From DASUGC01 sp035606665 (lineage in GTDB: Bacteria; Acidobacteriota; Vicinamibacteria; Vicinamibacterales; SCN-69-37), in assembly GCA_035606665.1 (NCBI GenBank), contig DATNEY010000034.1:190699-254698 (forward strand): a stretch of DNA of 64,000 bases, in the 5' to 3' direction. The notes below the pieces were generated by a model. The model made no database searches and was not told where the DNA came from. It was given only the letters and a program-made list of their open reading frames with translations. Below are positions 23,215 to 32,170 of this stretch, piece by piece; position 1 is the first letter of the stretch; every line of letters starts with the position of its first letter. The position numbers and the translations under genes are program-made.

Positions 23215-24236
23215 CGCGATTGGGGCTCCTTTGCCCCGCGGGCCTTCAGCATCGCCTCGAGGTTCGCGTCAAATTCCTTGACAGCCAGCACCATCGTCTC
23301 CGCCGCGCGCACGTAGAACCGGTGCGTCATCGTCTCGAAGTCATCCGTGACGCGGTGATGCTGGCTGAAGTCCTCGACGCCGAAGTACAGGCACGGGATC
23401 TTGGCATCGCAAAAGGCCTTGTGATCGGACTGGCTGCTCCAGTCCTCGATGCCCTTCTGCGCCGGATCGTCGTGTCCCATCACGAGAATCACAGGCGCCT
23501 TCGCCGCGATGCGCCCGATGAACGGCTTCAGAAACGGCTGCGAGGTGGTGCCGACGACGTAGAGCAGGTCGTTGTGATCACGGCCGATCATGTCCATGTT
23601 CAGGTTGACGGTCAGCGAATCGGCGGGGACGGGCGGCGATGCCACGAACGCACGGGCGCCGCGAAGCCCCGACTCCTCGCCGTCGAACGCCGCAAGAATC
23701 AACGAGTTGGCGGGACGGTGCGTCGAGAAGTACTTGCCCAGTGCAAACAGCGCCGCGGTACCGGAGGCGTTGTCGTCCGCGCCGTTCGCGACCTGACCGT
23801 TGCGAACGCCAATGTGGTCGTAGTGCGCGGTGACGACGATGTAACGGTCGCGATTTCGCGTGCCTTCGATTCGCCCGATGACATTCACGCCCTTGCGCTC
23901 GGCGCCCTGACCACCCCGCCCGGCCGCGAACGCGAACGGATATTCGAAGCTCGAGCCCAACGGCTGGATGCCTGACGCCTTGAACCGCTCGATGACGAAC
24001 GCACGCGCCTTCTCGCCGCCCGGGGTCCCAACCTGGCGGCCTTCCATGTCATCGGCGGACAGCGTTTGCAGATCGCGGATGAGCTGCGGTGCGTCGATCA
24101 CGGAACTCTTGACGGCCGGGAGTTGGGGGGCCAGGCCTAAAGACCCGGCCTCCAAAGCGATACCGACCGACATTGCGGCGATCAGCGAGAGCACGATGGA
24201 GGCCGGGTCTTTAGACCCGGCGAGCTGGACGTTCAT
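23211..24236 (-). CDS. Secreted M28-family zinc aminopeptidase
   Basis: 341 aa. Zinc and catalytic motifs of M28: TAHYDHIG (H138), NGADDNASGTAAL (D154/D155) and DGEESGLRGARAF (E187/E188), plus the later D of NLNMDMIGRD and H of DFSQHHRVTDD. The enzymes trim N-terminal amino acids from peptides. The N-terminal hydrophobic region is unusual: residues about 6-12 and 29-35 are encoded by two inverted copies of the family A hairpin. The start overlaps the stop of the M14 peptidase by three bases (ATGA), and the stop overlaps the permease start, giving a coupled M14-M28-APC-DDAH chain. Confidence 0.87.
   Translation of the reverse strand: MNVQLAGSKDPASIVLSLIAAMSVGIALEAGSLGLAPQLPAVKSSVIDAPQLIRDLQTLSADDMEGRQVGTPGGEKARAFVIERFKASGIQPLGSSFEYPFAFAAGRGGQGAERKGVNVIGRIEGTRNRDRYIVVTAHYDHIGVRNGQVANGADDNASGTAALFALGKYFSTHRPANSLILAAFDGEESGLRGARAFVASPPVPADSLTVNLNMDMIGRDHNDLLYVVGTTSQPFLKPFIGRIAAKAPVILVMGHDDPAQKGIEDWSSQSDHKAFCDAKIPCLYFGVEDFSQHHRVTDDFETMTHRFYVRAAETMVLAVKEFDANLEAMLKARGAKEPQSR
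24133..24221. repeat. Pair of REP-like hairpins (family A) within the M28 peptidase 5' coding region
   Basis: A degenerate copy (GGCCTAAAGACCCGGCC, about 24133-24150) and a perfect copy GCCGGGTCTTTAGACCCGGC (24202-24221) lie about 50 bases apart in opposite orientation of their flanks, like a BIME. Both are read through in the M28 gene. Confidence 0.8.
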
Positions 24237-27200
24237 CGAGCGTCCAGCTTACGGCCTGCGTTCAGGTTGTCGAAATTGAGCAAGGCATTGAACACCAGGA
24301 AGTAGCTGCCGACTGTTGAGCCGCGGTAAAGCGGATTGTTGGCGAGCAACACGACGTGGCCTCGCTCGACGGGCACATCAACAACTACCGGGCGCTGCGC
24401 GATGTCGCCGCCGCCCTGGAGCAGTCCCGACGCGAGCAGCTGATTCTGATCCGCAAAGCGCAGCGCGACGCGAGGACGGTACTGCGGCGGAATGATGCCG
24501 AGCGGCGATCTCATCTGCTCATCGGTCGGCACCGCATACTGCCACGGTGAGACCGACGGCGGTGGCGTGACTTCGAAGCGGGGATCCAGCTGAGGACGGC
24601 CCTGCACCACGTCAGGATCGTCCGGAGTTCCGCGTCCGGTCGGCCGGGCACCGCCCCCACCGCCTCCGCGCCCTCCGCCACCGGCGCCCGCATTGACGCT
24701 GAAGCTTGCACCCGCGTCGCTGTAGACGGACAGGTTGTCCGCGATGCCGTACACCAGCGGACTCGTGTCGTCGACGATGCGGGTTCTAAGCAGGGATCCA
24801 ACGACGCGAGAACCGGTCCCGGCCGTGTTCGCGGTGACGCCATGCGTCAGGCCGAACTGAATCGGGAAACCCGACGCGCTCGCCGCGGCGATGAAGACAC
24901 CGCCCTCTCTGATAAACGTCTCGAGATTCTTCAGCCCGTCCCAGCCAAGACCTGGCCGGATGTCGTCGGTCTGGGCGTACTCGCCGATGTTGGGTGTGTC
25001 CGCGGACTTCTTCCACGGCATCGGATTCCTGAACATCGGCATGCCCTCGATCACACCGAGTCCAGCACCGCCGCCGGGTGCGAACATGATCACGTCGTAT
25101 TTCGACCGCAGGTTGGGTTCACGCGCGACATCCTGGGTGGAGATGTAGGCGTACGGCAGCCCGACCTGATCCAGCGCGATACGCCACCAGCCCTCGGTCT
25201 GGGTGCTTTGCCACGTGTGCATGAGCGCCACGCGTGCGGCCCTCGCCGGATGCGTCTTGACAGTCACCGCGCCACCGGCGTGGACCGTGAGGCCGAGATC
25301 GGTCGTCAGCTTCCCCAGCGTGTCGGCAGCCACGCCGCGAATCAGGAACGCGCCGCGCGCAAACTTCCGGCCGCCGACTTCGAAGGGCTCTTCCGCGATC
25401 TGAATGTCTGCGTTCGGCAACCGGTACCGGAGTGTGAGCAGCGCCTGGTCGGCGTTGTGCTCGATGATGTACGGCTCGGCGGGTGCGGCAACTGCTCCAG
25501 CGCCCGCGGCGAATCCTCCCGAGGCGCGCACGGTGCCACCGACACGCGTCATCTGCACGTCGAGCACGCTCGTATCCAGCACGCGAATGGCCTGGACGTT
25601 GAATCCCTCAGGGAACGTCCATCCGGTGTCGTCGTACGGCTGCGCCTGCGGATCGTTCGGCGCCCAGTACTGATAGTCGAGGAGTGCGTCGGCGATACGC
25701 GAATACGGCTGATCCATCCGGATGATGTAGCTGCCCGCTGGGAACGTCTTCGGCTCGGATCTGACCGGTGGTGCCGACGGCGCCTGGCCTTCGGCTGCAC
25801 CGGCTGCACCTCCGCGTCCTCCGCCTCCCTCCGCTCCCGCTCCTCCGGCGTTACCTCCGCGTCCTCCGCCACCCGCGCGTCCCGTTCCTCGCACCGGCAC
25901 TTGAATCGTAAACGCCTGAGTCGCGCGGGAAACCTCGACGTGCTGTTTCTGCAGGACCCGCAGCAACTCGGCCTGCGCTCCGGGCCGGCGATCGTCAGCC
26001 GGCAACACATACGCCGCGGGGCCCTCGCTGCGCGGCTTCACGATCGATCGCTTGCTCTTCTCGTAGAAGTTGCGCAGGAACATCACGCGGTTCGTCGCGA
26101 AATGGTTGAGCGAAATCAGCACGCCGGTCTGCTCGTAGTTGTTGTTGTTGCGGAGCGACCACATGACCTTCGGGAGGGGCGGATTCTGCCGGTACCAGGT
26201 GCGCGAGGTCTGGTTCGCCGAAAGCGTCCGCTCCTGGGTGTCCGCGTTGCCGCCGTTGCCAAACGTTTCGTACAGGCGGCTGATGCCGTTGTGCGTGGCA
26301 GCGAGAAACATCAGGTAGCCGGGCGACCACGTGTCGAACGTCCCAAATGCGAAGACGCCAGGCATTCCCATCCGCGTCATTTCGTTCACGTTGTGCCACC
26401 CGACCAGGTGCCACTCATTCGTCAGAAGCGGATCGAGCCACGCGTTGTATGGGCCATCGCCAATCGTGTTGTCGTAGAGGTACGCCACTGATTCGTGCAG
26501 GTCATGAAGCACCTGTGCCTTCCACCCGACGTAGGCGTTGAGCACGTTCTCGGTCAGCTTGAGCTGCATGCCCATGGCATCGCGGTTGTTGTCGTGTGCG
26601 ACGTACTTGCCCCAGTAGATCAGGCCGGGCACCGTACGATCCGGGTACTTCTTGCGGTAGTTGTACAGGTCGACCATCCGGTCGCGCCCGTCGACCTCGA
26701 CCACGGGGGTGATGAGCGTGATGAGGTTCTCGCGGATATTGCGCACGTACGGACTGTCATCGACGGCCAACCGGTAGGCCAGCTCCATCAGCGCCGTGGG
26801 CGCGCCCGCTTCGGGCGAGTGAATTGTTCCGGTGATGTAGTACACCGGTGCGGCGCGCCTGGCGATCTCGTCGGCCAGCCCATCGTTCAGCTGAATCAAT
26901 CTCGGATCCGCAAGCTTTTCGAGATCCGCCCGATTCGCTTCGAGCCGCGCCATGAGAGCCTCCGAGGCGACGGCGACGGCGATCATCTCGCGGCCTTCCT
27001 CGCTCTGTCCGATCGACAGCACTTTGACCCGCGGCGTCGCCTTCTCGAGACGACGCATGTAGTCGTGCACCTCGGCCGTATACGGCAGCTTGCCGGGTGC
27101 GCCGGCGATGTCGCCCAGCACCGACTTCGGAGTCGGCACGGTCTTCGACGCAGGCAGGTAGTCCACGAGCGGCGACAGGAAGAACGTCTCCGTCGTGTAC

Positions 27201-27385
27201 TCCTTGATCTTCTTCGTGTACTCCTCGTCAATCGCCTGGTTGGGATCGCGCCCAGGCTTGGCCTGCGCGAGATCCACGGGGGCTGGCTTCGCGCCAGGCT
27301 TCTGCTGTGCGGAGGCGATCCACGCCGGCACGGAAGCCAGCACGAGTCCCAGGACGATTCGAGTCAGCGTCGGATTACGTTCCAT
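24233..27385 (-). CDS. Secreted M14-family zinc carboxypeptidase, 1050 aa
   Basis: A signal peptide (MERNPTLTRIVLGLVLASVP...) precedes an M14 catalytic domain with zinc ligands H189 and E192 in GTIHSPEAGAPTALMEL and the third in VLHDLHES; a long C-terminal region of about 600 residues follows, with a likely class I glutamine-amidotransferase-like fold segment (residues about 720-900). Two Gly/Arg/Ala-rich inserts stand out: about residues 495-545 and 925-945. M14 enzymes remove C-terminal amino acids; large secreted forms like this are common in Acidobacteriota and Bacteroidota, mostly uncharacterised. It begins the M14-M28-APC-DDAH chain of overlapping genes. Confidence 0.87.
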   Translation of the reverse strand: MERNPTLTRIVLGLVLASVPAWIASAQQKPGAKPAPVDLAQAKPGRDPNQAIDEEYTKKIKEYTTETFFLSPLVDYLPASKTVPTPKSVLGDIAGAPGKLPYTAEVHDYMRRLEKATPRVKVLSIGQSEEGREMIAVAVASEALMARLEANRADLEKLADPRLIQLNDGLADEIARRAAPVYYITGTIHSPEAGAPTALMELAYRLAVDDSPYVRNIRENLITLITPVVEVDGRDRMVDLYNYRKKYPDRTVPGLIYWGKYVAHDNNRDAMGMQLKLTENVLNAYVGWKAQVLHDLHESVAYLYDNTIGDGPYNAWLDPLLTNEWHLVGWHNVNEMTRMGMPGVFAFGTFDTWSPGYLMFLAATHNGISRLYETFGNGGNADTQERTLSANQTSRTWYRQNPPLPKVMWSLRNNNNYEQTGVLISLNHFATNRVMFLRNFYEKSKRSIVKPRSEGPAAYVLPADDRRPGAQAELLRVLQKQHVEVSRATQAFTIQVPVRGTGRAGGGGRGGNAGGAGAEGGGGRGGAAGAAEGQAPSAPPVRSEPKTFPAGSYIIRMDQPYSRIADALLDYQYWAPNDPQAQPYDDTGWTFPEGFNVQAIRVLDTSVLDVQMTRVGGTVRASGGFAAGAGAVAAPAEPYIIEHNADQALLTLRYRLPNADIQIAEEPFEVGGRKFARGAFLIRGVAADTLGKLTTDLGLTVHAGGAVTVKTHPARAARVALMHTWQSTQTEGWWRIALDQVGLPYAYISTQDVAREPNLRSKYDVIMFAPGGGAGLGVIEGMPMFRNPMPWKKSADTPNIGEYAQTDDIRPGLGWDGLKNLETFIREGGVFIAAASASGFPIQFGLTHGVTANTAGTGSRVVGSLLRTRIVDDTSPLVYGIADNLSVYSDAGASFSVNAGAGGGGRGGGGGGARPTGRGTPDDPDVVQGRPQLDPRFEVTPPPSVSPWQYAVPTDEQMRSPLGIIPPQYRPRVALRFADQNQLLASGLLQGGGDIAQRPVVVDVPVERGHVVLLANNPLYRGSTVGSYFLVFNALLNFDNLNAGRKLDAR

Positions 27386-27396
27386 GGCGGGCTCAT

Positions 27397-27510
27397 TGTA
27401 TGCGGGGGGCTTCGCCCCCGCGCACCCCCCTACGCGCTCACTCGCGGCCCCCCCTCGCCCCGCTCCGTTCGCGCGGCTTGCTCGCCCTGCTCGCTCGCGC
27501 TGCCGATGTT
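27397..27510. repeat. GC-rich intergenic repeat, family B, copy 3
   Basis: Contains the hairpin GCGGGGGGCTTCGCCCCCGC, then GCACCCCCCTACGCGCTCAC, CGCGGCCCCCCC and CGCTCCGTTCGCGCGGCTTG, as in the copies at 4840, 11461 and 35884. It lies in the divergent promoter region between the M14 peptidase and the decarboxylase. Confidence 0.8.
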
Positions 27511-27530
27511 CGTGACATGATTTCGAGGCT

Positions 27531-28949
27531 GTGACCCCGGACGAATTCCGCAGACGTGGTCATCAAGTGATCGACTGGATCGCCGACTATCGGACGCGCG
27601 TCGGGGAGCGGCCGGTGATGGCACGGACGGCGCCTGGCGAGGTCAAGGCGCGACTGCCCGTCGCGCCGCCTGATGCGCCGGAGCCCTTCGACGACATGCT
27701 CCGGGACCTCGACGAGATCGTGATGCCCGGACTCTCACACTGGGCGCATCCATCCTTCTACGGCTACTTCCCATGCAACGGGGAGCTCGGCAGCGTCCTG
27801 GGCGACTTCGCGAGCACGGGACTCGGCGTGCTCGGGCTCGCGTGGCAGTCGAGTCCGGCGCTGACGGAAGTCGAGGAAGTCGCGACCGACTGGTTCCGGC
27901 AGATGCTCGGCCTGTCACCGGCCTGGAGCGGCGTGATTCAGGACACCGCGTCCACCAGCACCCTCGTCGCGCTGCTCTGCGCGCGGGAGCGCGCGTCCAA
28001 CTACAGCCTCGCGCGCGGCGGCCTGCAGAACGGCGCGGCGCCGCTCGTCGTGTACACGTCGGCGCACAGCCACAGCTCCGTCGAAAAAGCCGCTCTCCTC
28101 GCCGGATTCGGCCGCGAACATCTGAGGCTTCTGCCGTTCGACGGCAACTTCGCGATGCGGCCAGCGGCGCTCGGTGAGGCAATCGCCGCAGACAAGGCAG
28201 CCGGGCGCACACCCTGCGCCGTCGTCGCCACGACGGGCACGACAACGAGCACGGCCATCGATCCGGTGGCGGCAATTGCCGCGATCGCGAAGGCCCACGG
28301 CCTCTGGCTCCACGTGGACGCGGCGATGGCCGGCTCCGCGATGGTCCTGCCCGAATGCCGCTGGATGTGGGACGGCATCGAGTCCGCCGACTCCGTCGTG
28401 GTGAATCCCCACAAGTGGCTCGGCGCCGCGTTCGACTGCTCCGTCTACTACGTTCAAAAGCCGGAGGACCTCGTCCGCGTGATGTCGACCAACCCGAGCT
28501 ACCTCCAAAGCGCGGCGGACGCGGTGGTCAGGAACTACCGCGACTGGGGCCTGCCGCTCGGTCGCCGTTTCCGGGCGCTGAAGCTCTGGTTCCTGATCCG
28601 CGAACAGGGCGTGAGCGGCCTGCAGGCGCGGCTCAGGCGCGACCTCACGAACGCGCAGTGGCTCGCCGGCGAGATTCGCGGCACATCGTCGTGGCGCGTC
28701 CTGAACAACGTCGTGCTGCAGACGGTGTGCGTCCGCCACGAGCCGGCAGGCCTCACGGCGGAGGCGCTGGACACGCACACGCTGGCGTGGTGCGATCGCA
28801 TCAATCGATCCGGTGCCGCGTACCTCACCCCAGCCCTGCTCGACGGACGCTGGATGGTCCGCGTCTCGATCGGGAGCCTCGCCACCGAGCGCGAACACGT
28901 CGCGGCGCTGTGGCGAGAAATGCAGCGCACCGTGAACCTGGAACCTTAG
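27531..28949 (+). CDS. PLP-dependent group II decarboxylase (aromatic-L-amino-acid type)
   Basis: 472 aa from a GTG. The fold type I decarboxylase signatures are present: HPSFYGYFP near the N-terminus, VIQDTASTSTLVALLCAR, HSSVEKAALLAG, LWLHVDAAMAGSA (the aspartate that contacts the pyridine ring) and VVNPHKWLGAAFDCS with K295 as the PLP-binding lysine. The family contains tryptophan, tyrosine and DOPA decarboxylases and also amino-acid aldehyde-forming variants; substrate cannot be assigned. It is followed at 15 bases by the sigma-54 response-regulator gene, whose start lies in a word-repeat tract. Confidence 0.88.
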   Translation: MTPDEFRRRGHQVIDWIADYRTRVGERPVMARTAPGEVKARLPVAPPDAPEPFDDMLRDLDEIVMPGLSHWAHPSFYGYFPCNGELGSVLGDFASTGLGVLGLAWQSSPALTEVEEVATDWFRQMLGLSPAWSGVIQDTASTSTLVALLCARERASNYSLARGGLQNGAAPLVVYTSAHSHSSVEKAALLAGFGREHLRLLPFDGNFAMRPAALGEAIAADKAAGRTPCAVVATTGTTTSTAIDPVAAIAAIAKAHGLWLHVDAAMAGSAMVLPECRWMWDGIESADSVVVNPHKWLGAAFDCSVYYVQKPEDLVRVMSTNPSYLQSAADAVVRNYRDWGLPLGRRFRALKLWFLIREQGVSGLQARLRRDLTNAQWLAGEIRGTSSWRVLNNVVLQTVCVRHEPAGLTAEALDTHTLAWCDRINRSGAAYLTPALLDGRWMVRVSIGSLATEREHVAALWREMQRTVNLEP

Positions 28950-28964
28950 AGCGAACCCGGAAAC

Positions 28965-30362
28965 ATGAACCCTGAACCTTCTTCTCGTGAACGTGTCCTT
29001 GTCGCCGAAGACGATGCCGCGCAGCGGCTCGGACTGCAGCAGTTGCTCAAGAGCTGGGGCTTCAGCGTGGAGATCGCCCCGGACGGACGCCAGGCGCTCG
29101 AGAAAGTCGCGCACGACCGGCCGGCGATCGTGTTGACCGACATGCTGATGCCGGGCATGGGCGGGATGGATCTCCTCAAGGCGCTGAAAGCGCAGGACGA
29201 CACGGACATCGCGGTCGTGATGCTCACCGCCCAGGGCTCCGTCGAGACGGCGGTCGAGGCCATCAAGGAAGGCGCGTACGACTACCTCACCAAACCCGTC
29301 GATCCCCAGCGCCTGCGCATCGTCCTCGATCAACTGACGCGGCGGAACGACACGCTGCGGGAAGTTCGTGCGCTGCGACGGCAGCTCCAGGAGCGCGGGA
29401 CGTTCGGCCGGCTCGTTGGATCGAGTCTCGAGATGCGCAAGATCTACCAGGTCATCGAGCAGGCGGCGCCGACCGCGGCGTCCGTCCTGGTGCATGGAGA
29501 GTCAGGCACGGGCAAGGAGCTCGTCGCGCAGACGCTGCATCAACTGAGCCCGCGCGCGTCGCAGCCGTTCGTGCCGCTGAACTGCGCGGCGATTCCCGAC
29601 ACGCTGCTCGAGTCGGAGCTCTTCGGTCACGAGAAGGGCGCGTTTACGGGCGCCATCGCCCGCCGCGCGGGCGCCTTCGAGCTCGCGCACAAGGGCACGC
29701 TGTTCCTCGACGAAATCGCCGAGATGACGCCGATCACGCAGGCGAAGCTGCTCCGGGTCCTCCAGGAGCGATCGTTCCGGCCGCTCGGCGCCAACCGCGA
29801 GCAGCAGGTCGATATCCGTGTCGTTGCCGCCACCAACGTCGAGCCGCAGGAAGCCGTGCGGCAGGGCAAACTGCGCGAGGATCTCTTCTACCGTTTGAAC
29901 GTCTTCGCGATCGAGCTGCCGCCGCTGCGCGATCGCAAGGACGACATCCCGCTTCTGGCGCAGGCGTTCATCCGCGAGTTCAACGAACGCAATAACAAGA
30001 GCATCGCCGGCGTCTCGGATGCCGTGATGCACGTGCTCGAGCGGTACCACTGGCCGGGCAATGTTCGTGAGCTCAGGAACGCGATGGAGCGCTCGACCAT
30101 CGTCGCGAAGGGCCCCTTCATCGAGCCGGCGGACCTGCCGGCGAACCTGACAGACGCGCCATCGGCTGCGGCCCCGGCGGCCAGCGCGAGCGGCGACCTG
30201 ACGCCCGGCACGACCGTCGATGAAGCCGAGCGCCGGCTGATCGACATCACGCTCCAGCACACCGGCGGCAACAAGACACGGGCGGCGGAGATGCTCGGCA
30301 TCAGCCTGAAGACGCTCCACAACAAACTCAACCGGATCAAGGAAGAAGAAAGACAGGGCTGA
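28965..30362 (+). CDS. Sigma-54-dependent response regulator (NtrC type)
   Basis: 465 aa: receiver domain with phospho-acceptor D59 (LTDMLMP) and K110; AAA+ domain with Walker A GESGTGK (178-184) and the sigma-54-contacting loop GAFTGA (225-230); C-terminal Fis-type helix-turn-helix (NKTRAAEMLGISLKTLHNKLNRI). It should activate sigma-54 RNA polymerase when phosphorylated. Its stop codon overlaps the start of the histidine kinase by one base, so the pair is a two-component system. A sigma-54-like promoter is found upstream of the envelope-stress operon at 42502 and a weaker one at 33628. Confidence 0.94.
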   Translation: MNPEPSSRERVLVAEDDAAQRLGLQQLLKSWGFSVEIAPDGRQALEKVAHDRPAIVLTDMLMPGMGGMDLLKALKAQDDTDIAVVMLTAQGSVETAVEAIKEGAYDYLTKPVDPQRLRIVLDQLTRRNDTLREVRALRRQLQERGTFGRLVGSSLEMRKIYQVIEQAAPTAASVLVHGESGTGKELVAQTLHQLSPRASQPFVPLNCAAIPDTLLESELFGHEKGAFTGAIARRAGAFELAHKGTLFLDEIAEMTPITQAKLLRVLQERSFRPLGANREQQVDIRVVAATNVEPQEAVRQGKLREDLFYRLNVFAIELPPLRDRKDDIPLLAQAFIREFNERNNKSIAGVSDAVMHVLERYHWPGNVRELRNAMERSTIVAKGPFIEPADLPANLTDAPSAAAPAASASGDLTPGTTVDEAERRLIDITLQHTGGNKTRAAEMLGISLKTLHNKLNRIKEEERQG

Positions 30363-32170
30363 TGCGGATCGGCCTCCGCACGAAGCAGGTCCTCGGTGTC
30401 CTGGCCCTCGTGGGCACAGCCATCGCGGTGCTGTTCGTGTGGTACTTCGCGTCGCTGACGCACGTCCTGCTGGACACCAGCCGGGAACAGGCGCGGCTGC
30501 TCTCCAACATCGCCTATCAGCGCATCTTCAACCTGCTGACGAGCGGAGGCAACGTCGACACGCTGAACGCGGACGAGGGCCTCCACACGATTCTGCAGTC
30601 CTACGCGTTCTCGGAAGGCGTCCAGTTCGCGGTCGTCTGCGATGCATCGGGAACGATCGTGGCGGAGGCGGACTCGCCGCGAGTTGGTCAGAAGCTGGAC
30701 GCTTTTCCCGGCCTGGATGAGCTGATCGATAGCGCAGGACTCACGGCCCGCCTTCGGGCGATCTGGTCGCCGGGCACCTTCGAGGTCCGCCAGTCAATCA
30801 AGGTCGGCACGGCCGACCTGACGATCCGCGTCGGAGTCTCGACACTGCTCGTGCGCAGCAAGCTGCAGGAACGGCTGGCCGCGCCGCTCATCGCGGCGGC
30901 CGTCGTCCTGGTGGTGTCGAGCCTTGCGGCCGCTCTCCTCGCAGGCCTCGTTCTGCGGCCGATCCATGTGCTGCGCGGGGGTCTCGCGCGCCTCGGCCGG
31001 GGTGAGGTGGACGTCAAGGTCGATCTGCCGGCCGATGCGGAGTTCACGGATCTCGGCGCGTCGTTCAACCAGCTCACCGCCCGGCTCGCGGCCGACCGGA
31101 CCGAGCGCGCCGGTCAGCGAGCGCTGGAATCAATCGTCGACCGCCTTGAAGACGCCGTCGCTCTCTTCGGGACCGACGGCACCTTGCTGTTTGCCAACGC
31201 CACGATGAAGCTGGCGCTAAGCATCAACGATGAGGCGCCCGATCCAGGGACCGCTCCGAAGCTCGACCAGCTCCTGCCGGAACACCATCCGTATCGCGTC
31301 GCCGTCGAGCGCGCTCTCGCCGACGGCACGACGATGTCGGCGCCGATGCACGTGTCCGATTTCGGTGAACGCCTCGTCCTGACCAACGTGGTGCCGGGTG
31401 CGGCGGGCCAGACGATGGGCGTGCTGCTGGTCTCACGGAATCTCGCGTATCTGAGCCAGGTGGAATCGACGCTCAGCTACTCGAGGAAACTGAGCGCGCT
31501 CAATCGGCTCACCGCCGGCATCGCGCACGAGATCAAGAACCCGCTCAACGCGACGATGATTCACCTCGAGTTGCTGAAGATGCAGGTCGCCGACCGGCCC
31601 GATGCGATGGCGTCTGCCGGCGTCATTGCCGATCAGGTGCGAAGGCTCGACGACGTCGTTCAGGGATTCCTCAAGTTCAGCCGGCCCGAGGACCTGCACC
31701 TCGAAGCCGTCGACCTCTCCGTCGTGATCGACCGGTTGCGGCCGGTCGTCGAGGCCGAGGCAGCCACGCACAGGGTTGAGCTTGCTGTCGATGTGCCGCG
31801 CGACCTGCCCGCGGTCGAGGGTGACGCGAATCTGCTCGAGCAGGCGTTCCTCAACCTCGCGCTCAATGCCTGTCAGGCGATGCCGGACGGCGGCCGGCTG
31901 TCGATCACCGCTCGTCCGGCGGCGGGACAGCAAGTGGCGATTTCAGTCGAGGATACGGGCGTCGGCATCGAGGCCGAGCATCTCTCGCGGATCTTCGACC
32001 TCTACTACACGACGAAGCCCCAGGGGAGCGGCATCGGTCTGTCGCTGGTCTTCCGGACGATTCAGCTGCACAACGGGGAAATCGAGGTGCAATCCGTGCC
32101 CGGCCGCGGAACCACGTTCAAGGTGCTGCTGCGACAGGCGACGCGCATGCTCCAGCGCGCGGGTGGATAA
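30362..32170 (+). CDS. Membrane sensor histidine kinase
   Basis: 602 aa. Helix 1 (about 11-30) and helix 2 (about 176-200) flank a periplasmic sensor domain of about 145 residues; then come a HAMP domain (LRPIHVLRGGLARLGRGEVDV), a PAS-like segment (about 250-365), HisKA with H389 in GIAHEIKNPLNA, and an HATPase_c domain with N box (NLALNACQAM), G1 box (EDTGVGIE) and G2 box (GSGIGLSLV). The layout matches ZraS/NtrY-like kinases that pair with sigma-54 regulators. It lies between the regulator and a lipoprotein gene, overlapping each by one base. Confidence 0.93.
   Translation: MRIGLRTKQVLGVLALVGTAIAVLFVWYFASLTHVLLDTSREQARLLSNIAYQRIFNLLTSGGNVDTLNADEGLHTILQSYAFSEGVQFAVVCDASGTIVAEADSPRVGQKLDAFPGLDELIDSAGLTARLRAIWSPGTFEVRQSIKVGTADLTIRVGVSTLLVRSKLQERLAAPLIAAAVVLVVSSLAAALLAGLVLRPIHVLRGGLARLGRGEVDVKVDLPADAEFTDLGASFNQLTARLAADRTERAGQRALESIVDRLEDAVALFGTDGTLLFANATMKLALSINDEAPDPGTAPKLDQLLPEHHPYRVAVERALADGTTMSAPMHVSDFGERLVLTNVVPGAAGQTMGVLLVSRNLAYLSQVESTLSYSRKLSALNRLTAGIAHEIKNPLNATMIHLELLKMQVADRPDAMASAGVIADQVRRLDDVVQGFLKFSRPEDLHLEAVDLSVVIDRLRPVVEAEAATHRVELAVDVPRDLPAVEGDANLLEQAFLNLALNACQAMPDGGRLSITARPAAGQQVAISVEDTGVGIEAEHLSRIFDLYYTTKPQGSGIGLSLVFRTIQLHNGEIEVQSVPGRGTTFKVLLRQATRMLQRAGG

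Noticed and set aside
27915..29495. 526-codon minus-strand frame opposite the decarboxylase and response regulator
   Set aside because: It mirrors two intact genes with strong motifs and has no recognisable domains, so it is a high-GC shadow frame.
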